A stretch of 5,351 bases of DNA, taken from the NCBI GenBank assembly GCA_903859115.1, contig CAIOLH010000091.1, positions 1-5,351 of the forward strand, given 5' to 3'. Every line of letters starts with the position of its first letter. Within the stretch, counting starts at the first letter, position 1. A model generated the notes under the pieces. The model ran no database searches. It was given only the letters and a program-made list of their open reading frames with translations, and was not told the DNA's origin. Source of the stretch: an uncultured Opitutia bacterium (GTDB lineage Bacteria > Verrucomicrobiota > Verrucomicrobiae > Opitutales > UBA953). This document shows, one piece after another, positions 1 through 5,351 of this stretch. Both the position numbers and the translations under genes were made by a program.

Positions 1-1
1 A

Positions 2-388
2 CAGGAGAATAATTTACCTGAGGCTAAAATATCCAGCACCGCCCTCCCCTTTCTGGTTGGATATAGCTGGCCGGGGAATATCCGCGAACTAAGAAATACT
101 TGCGAAAACCTTTCTGTTTTAAAATCAGGTAAGACCATCGAAGTAGCAGATTTAGACTCCAGACTCACCCAGCCAACTGTCGTTGCGCCGCTCATCCACC
201 CGCTTGCCCTCCAGCCGGGAGTTTTTGATAAAGAAAAGAACGAGAAAAACCTCTTAAAACAGGCCTTGGCCAATGCTGGCGGAAATCGCACAAAAGCTGC
301 CGAATCCTTAGGTATTTCTCGTCGCACCCTCCACCGAAAACTTTTGCAATGGCCCGAGCTTGAGGTGGAAATAAAGCCCAATTCCTAA
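2..388 (+). CDS. Sigma-54-dependent transcriptional activator, NtrC family (3' end only)
   Basis: Frame 2 is open from the window edge to a TAA at 386-388, giving the last 128 residues of a protein whose start lies upstream. Residues 22-40 contain SWPGNIRELRNTCENLSVL, which matches the sensor-II end of the AAA+ sigma-54 interaction domain (NtrC has WPGNVRQLENTCRWL at this place). After a linker with prolines at about 55-75, residues 84-114 form a Fis-type helix-turn-helix with GGNRTKAAESLGISRRTLHRKL, which binds enhancer-like sites upstream of sigma-54 promoters. The AAA+ ATPase core and any N-terminal receiver or sensor domain are outside the window, so the signal cannot be named. The family remodels RNA polymerase-sigma-54 using ATP. 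The stop is one base before the ATG of the solute-binding protein gene, so the two are almost certainly one transcript. The family call is secure, but NtrC, ZraR or another subgroup cannot be distinguished. Confidence 0.92.
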   Translation, partial: QENNLPEAKISSTALPFLVGYSWPGNIRELRNTCENLSVLKSGKTIEVADLDSRLTQPTVVAPLIHPLALQPGVFDKEKNEKNLLKQALANAGGNRTKAAESLGISRRTLHRKLLQWPELEVEIKPNS

Positions 389-389
389 A

Positions 390-1235
390 ATGTTTAGAAT
401 CTTATTAATTTTATGTTTAGTGTCCCGACTCCCCGCGATTGAAATTGCCGGGTCGGATATTCTCAAAGAGACGCTCAAAGATATAGAAAAACTTCCCGGC
501 GCCCCCAAGGCTAGTTTCAATGGTACCATGCCAGCTCGCCGAGCGCTCTTGGAAGATCGGGCGAGCATTGGGATCTTCTTTTTAAGAGAAAACGAAGAGG
601 ACCCCAAGCCCTCCCCTGGAAATTTCTTTAACCGCTATTTATTGGCGAACGCCGCCGCCTCTTTAATTGTTCATAAAGAAAATAAGTTAACTCAGGTAAA
701 CCTTGAAGGGCTTCGAGGAATATTTTCAAAATCTGCCCGCTATCCGGCAACGAATTGGAATGATTTACCGGGTTCAAATCAGTCCGAAATTGTTTCCCCC
801 ATTATCTATTCTCCCCGCAGTTCATTTATCCAAGAATTTTTTACGGGCTTTGTGATGAATGGGGACGAATTTAAAACCAACGTAAAACAACGATTAGAAT
901 ATATAACCATCCAAGAAAATATTGAGTCGAGATTCGGCGTTGCGGTTATTATGCCGGTAGGGACCCTCACCGCAGGTCGCGTGATGGCTATAGCTGACGG
1001 ACGCCCCGGACGCCCATCGGTCGCCTACCTGCCAGACGAGATGAATATTTATAACGGAGACTACCCGCTTCGCCTTCCTCTTTATATTTATGTCAGGAGC
1101 GACAAAGAGAAAGAACTGGGTAAAATTTTAACTTGGTTATTGTCGGATGAGGTTGCCGAAAGAATAAAAAAACAGGGCTTATACCCCGCCCCTAAAGCAA
1201 TTCGGGCTAGATTATCCCAAAGGCTTGACAGGTAA
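390..1235 (+). CDS. Secreted PstS-like substrate-binding protein (PBP superfamily)
   Basis: The 281-residue protein begins with a short signal peptide: R3, hydrophobic core ILLILCLVS, probable cleavage after LPA at residue 16. It is therefore likely periplasmic. The mature part resembles the PBP-like fold of phosphate-binding proteins. Residues 94-126 hold the hinge-type segment VHKENKLTQVNLEGLRGIF followed by W123. YSPRSSFIQEFF (140-151) sits where PstS proteins have their Ser/Arg ligand loop. YPLRLPLYIYV (225-235) is typical of the return strand, and the last part has the GKILTWLLSDEVAERIKKQG helix pair. It is shorter than E. coli PstS (about 346 residues including signal), and the N-terminal ligand motif is IAGSD rather than a glycine/serine-rich GSGS. 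Start: the ATG at 390 gives the complete signal peptide and follows the upstream TAA by one base. I see no Shine-Dalgarno, so translational coupling is inferred. No permease or ATPase gene adjoins it. The ligand may be phosphate, but that is inference; molybdate, another anion or a purely sensory role remain possible. Confidence 0.7.
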   Translation: MFRILLILCLVSRLPAIEIAGSDILKETLKDIEKLPGAPKASFNGTMPARRALLEDRASIGIFFLRENEEDPKPSPGNFFNRYLLANAAASLIVHKENKLTQVNLEGLRGIFSKSARYPATNWNDLPGSNQSEIVSPIIYSPRSSFIQEFFTGFVMNGDEFKTNVKQRLEYITIQENIESRFGVAVIMPVGTLTAGRVMAIADGRPGRPSVAYLPDEMNIYNGDYPLRLPLYIYVRSDKEKELGKILTWLLSDEVAERIKKQGLYPAPKAIRARLSQRLDR

Positions 1236-1254
1236 GCCCTCGAGCGGTTCTCCT
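1225..1254 (+). promoter_or_regulatory. Possible promoter for tRNA-Gly
   Basis: A perfect TTGACA (1225-1230) overlaps the last codons of the solute-binding gene. Eighteen bases later is TCTCCT (1249-1254), which matches the -10 consensus at only three positions. Initiation would fall near 1261, a few bases before the tRNA 5' end. The -35 is convincing as a string but the -10 is poor, so co-transcription of the tRNA from the upstream operon is an equally good explanation. Confidence 0.25.
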
Positions 1255-1267
1255 TGTTTCTTCGAAA

Positions 1268-1342
1268 GCGCGTGTAGCTCAATGGTAGAGTACCACCTTG
1301 CCAAGGTGGCTGTTGCTGGTTCAAGTCCAGTCGCGCGCTCCA
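1268..1342 (+). tRNA. tRNA-Gly, anticodon GCC
   Basis: A full cloverleaf can be folded by eye. The acceptor stem GCGCGTG (1268-1274) pairs with CGCGCGC (1332-1338) with one G-U pair. The D arm is 1277-1291 with a GGT-containing loop. The anticodon stem CCACC/GGTGG (1293-1297 and 1305-1309) encloses the loop TTGCCAA with anticodon GCC at 1300-1302. A five-base variable loop and the T arm (1315-1331, loop TTCAAGT) follow. The discriminator base is T1339, as usual for glycine tRNAs, and CCA is encoded at 1340-1342. It decodes GGC and GGU. It lies 32 bp after the solute-binding gene on the same strand and 16 bp from the convergent phoR stop. Confidence 0.98.
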
Positions 1343-1358
1343 ATTTCCTAACGGTTAA

Positions 1359-2603
1359 CTAATTAGAGGAAGGAATGGTGACCGTTATTTTAAGACCCCT
1401 GGGGTTGGCATTAGTTGCCCCCACGGTCCCGCCGTGTAGTTCGGCAACCTGTCTAACGATACTCAGACCGAGTCCACTACCCCCTGCTCTGCGAGATTTA
1501 TCAGTTCGATAAAATCGATCAAAGATTCGGGAGATATCGGAAGGCGAGACGCCCGAGCCGTCGTCTTCTACTTCCAGTGTGAATCCCGCGTCAGTTTCAA
1601 ATGTTCTTAAAACAATTTGGGTAGCACCTGCGGCGTGCGACAGTGCATTGTCGATGAGATTTTGAATGAGTCGACGTGCTTGAACGGGATCCGCTACACC
1701 GCCGTCATTATCTCCTAACTCAAGTTTTAGTTCCACGTGAGCAGCGCGACAGCGGGCAGCAAATTCATCGGCTACCTCGTGACACGCACGGTGAATAGCA
1801 CCCGGCGTGTAATTCATGGCGTCGGTTGAACTCTCTAAACTGGCCAAAGCGAGTAGACCTTCGACCAAACTTTGTAATCGGCCGACCGAGCTAACAATTT
1901 TCTTAATAAAACGCGTACGATCTTCAGGAGAAAGTATTTCAAAATCATCCGCCAGGGTTTCGGCATAACCTCTGAGAATGGTTACCGGTGTTCGTAAGTC
2001 GTGAGAAACATTGGTCACGAATTCACGCTCCATTGATTGTAGGCGCTTTAAAGCGGTCACTTCAGTTAAAACGAAAATGACTGCGCCTTCACCAAAGGCC
2101 TCTGGGTCGGTTTGAGCTCCTGAAGCTTGCACCCACGCATCAGCCAAAGGTGAACGATGTAATAAAATAGTGGAACGCGCCCCACCCTCGTTGCGCACGC
2201 GTCTTACTAAATCGATAAACTCCGCGCTTTTCACTAGAGGAATAAACGATCCTCCTAATTCATCATCTCTAATATTAAATAGTTCTTTAGCCGCTGGATT
2301 TGCTAGACGAAGTAAGTCTTTAGCATCCACCACCAATACGGCATCCGTCAGCGGAGAAAGTAATATTTCAATACGTTTGGCCGCTGCTAAGCTAATTTCA
2401 CCTTCGGTCAGCGACTTACCTTCGATGGCGTGGTAGAGATCATCAAAACCAAACCAAGCAACTAACCACCCTGCTGGACGGTCGTTGAAATTATTTTGTA
2501 AAAGAGCCCGACGAGCCCACCGCACCAAGTCATCGAGGACTAAAAAAATATAGATTAAAAAAACGAAACTCAGCCCCAATAAAATCCAAGGGAGCGTACT
2601 CAT
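1359..2603 (-). CDS. phoR: PhoR-like sensor histidine kinase
   Basis: This 414-residue membrane kinase probably phosphorylates the PhoB-type regulator encoded just upstream in the transcript. One strong transmembrane helix is visible (about residues 4-24), followed by a basic/Trp-rich stretch (27-55) that may lie on the membrane face. A PAS-like domain covers about 75-185 (LTDAVLVVDAKDLLRLANPAA to VIFVLTEVT). The dimerisation and phosphotransfer domain has NVSHDLRTPVTILRGYAE with phospho-acceptor H201. The ATPase domain has the N box NLIDNALSH (315-323), G1 box DDGSG (347-351), F box IFDRFYRTD (360-368) and G2 box GGSGLGLSIV (374-383). All catalytic boxes are intact. There is no room for a periplasmic sensor domain, which agrees with E. 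coli PhoR, where phosphate status is read through the Pst transporter and PhoU; neither is present in this window. The ATG follows the phoB stop by five bases without a visible Shine-Dalgarno, suggesting coupled translation. Specificity for phosphate rests on similarity and pairing with PhoB, not on proof. Confidence 0.9.
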   Translation of the reverse strand: MSTLPWILLGLSFVFLIYIFLVLDDLVRWARRALLQNNFNDRPAGWLVAWFGFDDLYHAIEGKSLTEGEISLAAAKRIEILLSPLTDAVLVVDAKDLLRLANPAAKELFNIRDDELGGSFIPLVKSAEFIDLVRRVRNEGGARSTILLHRSPLADAWVQASGAQTDPEAFGEGAVIFVLTEVTALKRLQSMEREFVTNVSHDLRTPVTILRGYAETLADDFEILSPEDRTRFIKKIVSSVGRLQSLVEGLLALASLESSTDAMNYTPGAIHRACHEVADEFAARCRAAHVELKLELGDNDGGVADPVQARRLIQNLIDNALSHAAGATQIVLRTFETDAGFTLEVEDDGSGVSPSDISRIFDRFYRTDKSRRAGGSGLGLSIVRQVAELHGGTVGATNANPRGLKITVTIPSSN

Positions 2604-2608
2604 TATAA

Positions 2609-3313
2609 TTAATTAGAAATACGATAGCCCACCCCACGAATGGTTTCAATCGTATCACCAGCCGCACCTAATTTCTCGCGCAAGCGACGCACGTGGGTGT
2701 CCACGGTACGTGTTTCTAAGTCGGGCGAATAATTCCAAACGTCAGCCAACAACTCTTCACGCGATTGTACCCTGCCCTTGCGGTCTAATAAAATACGGAG
2801 AAGTTTAAACTCGGTGGCGGTGAGATCCACTACACTACCATCCGCTGTCACTTCATGTTTTTCGATATCCATTAATAAGCCACCGGCGCTTAATCGCGTG
2901 GAAGGTTTTGCGGCGGCGGATTTTGCCCGACGAAGAAGAGATTTAACACGCAGAAGAAGTTCACGCGCATCAAAAGGCTTGGTCATGAAATCATCTGCAC
3001 CCGATTCTAAACCTTTAACCTTGTCGGTGATATCACCTTTAGCGGTGAGAAAAATAATTGGAATATCTTGTAATACTCCATCTCCGCGAATCATGCGTAA
3101 AAGTTGAACGCCCGAAAGATCCGGCATCATCATATCCAAAATAATTAAGTCAGGACGAAGGTCTCTGGCTAAGCCAATCGTGCGTAATGGGTCGTTGATT
3201 GCGCGCACCGCATAGCCAGCCTGCTTCAATTTATATTCCAGCAGCTCGGTGACATCGACCTCATCATCGACCACAAAAATTCTTTTCATGTGCTCGGTGT
3301 CTTGGTTGGACAT
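2609..3313 (-). CDS. phoB: PhoB-like response regulator (OmpR/PhoB family)
   Basis: The 234-residue protein has a receiver domain (about 9-130) and an OmpR/PhoB winged helix (about 140-234). In the receiver I see acidic residues D16 and D17, phospho-acceptor D60 in LIILDMMMPDLSG, T90 in FLTAKG, and K112 before a proline in DDFMTKPF; all switch residues are present. The output domain has LTATEFKLLRILLDRKGRV, the recognition-helix segment TRTVDTHVRRLREKLG (201-216) and the C-terminal hairpin IETIRGVGYRI. When phosphorylated by PhoR it would bind tandem Pho boxes and activate phosphate-starvation genes. It is the first gene of a phoB-phoR pair, with mnmG 143 bp upstream on the same strand. Start: ATG at 3313 has GGGGGT directly against it, too close for a good ribosome site. 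ATG at 3289 (MKRIFVVDDE) fits the usual family N-terminus equally well, so the true protein may be eight residues shorter. Naming as PhoB rather than another OmpR-family member is likely but inferred. Confidence 0.9.
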   Translation of the reverse strand: MSNQDTEHMKRIFVVDDEVDVTELLEYKLKQAGYAVRAINDPLRTIGLARDLRPDLIILDMMMPDLSGVQLLRMIRGDGVLQDIPIIFLTAKGDITDKVKGLESGADDFMTKPFDARELLLRVKSLLRRAKSAAAKPSTRLSAGGLLMDIEKHEVTADGSVVDLTATEFKLLRILLDRKGRVQSREELLADVWNYSPDLETRTVDTHVRRLREKLGAAGDTIETIRGVGYRISN

Positions 3314-3337
3314 ACCCCCAATAAAACCACCCTCAAT

Positions 3338-3369
3338 AATATATCCAGAAAAAAAGACAATTGTGTCAA
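3338..3369 (-). promoter_or_regulatory. Candidate phoBR promoter with Pho-box-like repeats
   Basis: On the - strand a perfect TTGACA (3369-3364) is followed by GATATA (3345-3340, spacer 18) or TATATT (3343-3338, spacer 20), both imperfect -10 candidates, 25-35 bases before the phoB ATG. Overlapping the -35, GTAACA and GACACA repeat with an 11-bp period, and on the + strand AATTGT occurs at 3359 and 3370. PhoB/PhoP-type regulators bind direct repeats with this period, so autoregulation is plausible. The repeat match is loose, and no transcription start is known. Confidence 0.4.
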
Positions 3370-3428
3370 AATTGTTACACCACTAAAAATAACACCTAAA
3401 CTATTTACAATCAGTAACTTAAATAAAT

Positions 3429-3444
3429 AGTTCCACGTGGAACA
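3429..3444. promoter_or_regulatory. parS: parS site, intergenic (ParB binding)
   Basis: The 14-base perfect palindrome GTTCCACGTGGAAC (3430-3443), flanked by A and A, matches the classical chromosomal parS 16-mer at 15 of 16 positions. ParB dimers load on such sites and spread, and ParA then segregates the origin region. It sits 12 bp beyond the mnmG stop and upstream of the phoB promoter. The palindrome could also form a short GTTCC/GGAAC hairpin followed by TATTTATTT on the mnmG message and act as a weak terminator. A second, better copy inside mnmG favours parS as its identity. Confidence 0.85.
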
Positions 3445-3456
3445 TACTAATTTTAA

Positions 3457-5343
3457 TTAAACACTTTTGGCTCTAAATAAAACCATAAGCAAAGAGATAT
3501 CGGCCGGATTTACCCCACTGATTCTACTAGCCTGCCCTAGGTTTATCGGATTAACCGCGGCTAACTTTTGTCGGGCCTCTTTACTTAATCCGTAAGCCTT
3601 AAGGAAATCAAAACCCTGTGGAACTTTGAAATTATCAAGATCATGAAGTTTACGAGCAGATCTTAGTTCCCTGCTTAAATAGCCTTTATACTTAACCCTA
3701 TAGAGTACCTCTGCCCTTACCTCGGGTGTTTCGGAGTTAAAAGAAGGCGGCAGATCCGCAGGCGTGCTATCGATGTTCCTTCTTAGAACATCGCCTGCAA
3801 TACCCCCTGCTATATTAATCTTCTCCATGTATTCCACCCAGTGGTTTACTCTTTCAACCTTGTGCTGAATGCGCCCCAGGCGCTCGGGGCTTACTAAGCC
3901 GTAATTAGAGATTTTAGAGTTAAGTCTCAGCTCGGCACTTCCATGATTAAATAAAAGTCTGTATTCAGCTCGGCTGGTAAACATTCGATAAGGCTCCTGG
4001 GTGCCTTTGGTTACAAGGTCGTCGATTAAAACACCAATATAAGCCTCGTCTCGTCCTATCACCATGGGGGTCAATCCCTTACAAACCGCCGCAGCGTTTA
4101 CGCCAGCCACTAAACCCTGGGCGCCAGCTTCTTCGTATCCCGATGTACCATTGATCTGACCCGCAAAGAATAAGCCCTGAACCTTCTTGGATTCGAGGGT
4201 TGGATAAAGCTGGGTCGGCGGAGCAAAATCGTATTCAACGGCATAGGCCGGCCTTAGCATCACGGCATTTTCCAGTCCGGCTATAGAATGGAGCATTTCA
4301 AGCTGAACCTCGAAGGGTAAGGAGGTTGAAAGCCCGTTGATATACCATTCGTTGGTATTTCGACCTTCGGGCTCTAAAAACAGTTTGTGGCTTTCTTTTT
4401 CGGAGAACTTTACAAACTTATCTTCAATAGAGGGGCAGTAGCGCGGACCGACGCCTTTGATCTCGCCGCCATAGAGGGGAGAGCGGTGCAGATTATCTTG
4501 TACAATCTTTCCGGTTAAGCCGGTAGCCTGAGTCATCCAGCAGGAGACTTGATTGGAGCCAGGGGTCCAGCCGGGGAGGGTTTGGCCTGAATGTTCCACG
4601 TGGAACAAGTCGCCGTCTTGGCGCGTGTCATGGAACGCAAAAAGAGTGGGGGACTGATCGCCCGCCTGCTCTTCACATTTAGAAAAATCGATAGAGCTTC
4701 CAAGGATTCTTGGAGGGGTACCAGTCTTGAGTCTTTGCAACTCGATACCAGCATCTAAGAAACTGCTGGACAACGACTTAGAACTAAAGTCACCCAATCT
4801 TCCTCCCTCGGTTTTATTGGAACCGATATGCATTAGACCTCTTAAAAATGTGCCTGTTGTGACAACCACAGTCTTAGAGTAGAAGGCTAAATCTAGGTTA
4901 GTATTTACGCCAACCACTTTACCGTGATCAAAGATAAGGCCGGTGACCATGGCCTGGAAAATGGTCAGTCCGGGCTGAAGTTCGCAGCGGTGCTTAAGGC
5001 GGAACTGATAAGCCTTTTTATCACACTGAGCGCGAGGGGCCTGAACGGCGGGACCCTTAGATGAATTAAGAAGGCGCCACTGAATTCCGGTTACGTCGGC
5101 GGTGATTCCCATTTCGCCGCCGAGGGCATCGATTTCTCTGACGATGTGACCTTTGGCTTGGCCCCCAATAGCAGGGTTACAGCTCATTTGAGCAATGGTA
5201 TCAATGTTTCCGCTTAATAGTAAAACATCCACACCCATGCGTGAAGCAGCTAATGCAGCCTCAACTCCGGCATGCCCCGCACCACAGACAATTACATCGT
5301 AGGGCTTTTGTGGGCCGAGTCTTATTTCTTTGGCGGGTTGCAT
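3457..5343 (-). CDS. mnmG: MnmG (GidA), tRNA wobble uridine modification enzyme
   Basis: With MnmE this FAD protein installs the (carboxymethyl)aminomethyl group on U34 of tRNAs, using glycine or ammonium and methylene-tetrahydrofolate; it is cytoplasmic. The 628 residues match the family end to end: FAD-binding GAGHAG (21-26) after [21 protein letters not shown] (52-66, with conserved C55), GTPPR (208-212), [13 protein letters not shown] (297-309, with C303), [21 protein letters not shown] (390-410, broken here only by reading order), [14 protein letters not shown] (450-463) and the C-terminal [19 protein letters not shown] (603-621) used for MnmE/tRNA contact. Compared from memory with E. 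coli MnmG, about 18 additional residues lie between 238 and 267, a segment encoded partly by a parS site. Start: ATG at 5343 gives a normal N-terminus, but the eight preceding bases read CTCCTCCT, the opposite of a Shine-Dalgarno, and the frame stays open to the window edge, so an upstream start is not excluded. mnmG often neighbours rsmG-parA-parB; here phoBR follows instead. Confidence 0.97.
   Translation of the reverse strand: MQPAKEIRLGPQKPYDVIVCGAGHAGVEAALAASRMGVDVLLLSGNIDTIAQMSCNPAIGGQAKGHIVREIDALGGEMGITADVTGIQWRLLNSSKGPAVQAPRAQCDKKAYQFRLKHRCELQPGLTIFQAMVTGLIFDHGKVVGVNTNLDLAFYSKTVVVTTGTFLRGLMHIGSNKTEGGRLGDFSSKSLSSSFLDAGIELQRLKTGTPPRILGSSIDFSKCEEQAGDQSPTLFAFHDTRQDGDLFHVEHSGQTLPGWTPGSNQVSCWMTQATGLTGKIVQDNLHRSPLYGGEIKGVGPRYCPSIEDKFVKFSEKESHKLFLEPEGRNTNEWYINGLSTSLPFEVQLEMLHSIAGLENAVMLRPAYAVEYDFAPPTQLYPTLESKKVQGLFFAGQINGTSGYEEAGAQGLVAGVNAAAVCKGLTPMVIGRDEAYIGVLIDDLVTKGTQEPYRMFTSRAEYRLLFNHGSAELRLNSKISNYGLVSPERLGRIQHKVERVNHWVEYMEKINIAGGIAGDVLRRNIDSTPADLPPSFNSETPEVRAEVLYRVKYKGYLSRELRSARKLHDLDNFKVPQGFDFLKAYGLSKEARQKLAAVNPINLGQASRISGVNPADISLLMVLFRAKSV
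4592..4607. promoter_or_regulatory. parS: parS site inside mnmG (ParB binding)
   Basis: TGTTCCACGTGGAACA is a perfect 16-base palindrome identical to the classical parS consensus form. It lies within the mnmG coding region and is read as residues L246-H251 (LFHVEH) on the - strand. The centre-to-centre distance to the intergenic copy is 1163 bp. A perfect 16-base palindrome of a known consensus is very unlikely by chance, and a near-identical second copy nearby supports a ParB nucleation cluster. No parA or parB gene is inside the window. Confidence 0.92.
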
Positions 5344-5351
5344 AGGAGGAG

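Noticed and set aside
308..607. A 99-residue open frame on the - strand across the activator/binding-protein junction.
   Set aside because: It is antisense to two well-supported genes, has low-complexity Ser/Leu composition and shows no recognisable domain or start signal.
1088..1324. A 78-residue - strand open frame covering the end of the binding-protein gene and the tRNA.
   Set aside because: It runs through the tRNA on its opposite strand and overlaps a supported gene, so it is not credible.
1343..1375. A possible transcription terminator between the tRNA and phoR, from the TTCC...GGAA complementarity.
   Set aside because: The pairing is only about four bases with AT-rich, irregular flanks and no T-run, so I cannot support it.
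1729..1744. A partial parS-like string, AGTTCCACGTGAGCAG, inside phoR.
   Set aside because: Only the left half and the CACGTG core match; positions 13-16 of the consensus are all different, and it encodes ordinary kinase residues. Probably chance, though ParB scanning should include it.
2170..2436. An 88-residue + strand open frame antisense to phoR.
   Set aside because: It mirrors the PAS-encoding region of an intact kinase gene and shows no independent coding features.
2689..2699. Another CACGTG, within phoB.
   Set aside because: Flanks (GCACGTGGG) do not extend the palindrome, so it is not a parS candidate.
2778..3107. A 109-residue + strand open frame antisense to phoB.
   Set aside because: Arg/Ser-rich composition typical of the reverse strand of a coding gene; no domain recognised.
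3314..3456. A replication origin in the AT-rich mnmG-phoB gap, given the adjacent parS.
   Set aside because: On reading both strands I found no convincing DnaA boxes (TTATCCACA-like) in this gap, and 143 bp is short for an origin; the origin is more likely outside the window.
4533..4754. A 73-residue - strand open frame within mnmG in another frame.
   Set aside because: A shadow of mnmG; it spans the parS region but has no start context or domain.

Overview
The window looks like a compact chromosomal segment of a Gram-negative bacterium. A Verrucomicrobiota-type organism (Opitutae-like) is my best guess, from the general look of the PhoB and MnmG proteins and the moderate GC content, but no phylogenetic marker was tested. 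Genes are closely packed, no mobile element, CRISPR array or rRNA is visible, and none of the starts I examined has a strong Shine-Dalgarno sequence.

Layout. On the + strand, 2-388 is the 3' end of a sigma-54-dependent (NtrC-family) activator. One base later comes a secreted PstS-like solute-binding protein (390-1235), followed by a complete tRNA-Gly(GCC) with encoded CCA (1268-1342). From 1359 onward everything is on the - strand. In transcription order these are mnmG (5343-3457, tRNA wobble-uridine modification), a 143-bp AT-rich intergenic region, phoB (3313-2609, response regulator) and phoR (2603-1359, sensor kinase). phoBR converges on the tRNA, with only 16 bp between phoR and the tRNA. 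There is no gene-free stretch above 300 bases.

How the parts relate. PhoR and PhoB form a phosphate-type two-component system. The PstS-like protein just beyond, on the opposite strand, could bind phosphate or another anion and belong to the same physiological theme. It is translationally linked, however, to a sigma-54 activator rather than to PhoB or to Pst permease genes. A TTGACA-containing promoter with 11-bp-period repeats precedes phoB and may be autoregulated.

Most notable signal. Two copies of the ParB-binding parS palindrome (core GTTCCACGTGGAAC) lie 1163 bp apart, one just downstream of mnmG and a perfect 16-mer inside mnmG. The intragenic copy sits in what appears to be an extra surface-loop segment of MnmG and is read in frame as LFHVEH. 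This suggests a centromere/partition locus near the chromosomal origin, where mnmG (gidA) is often found.
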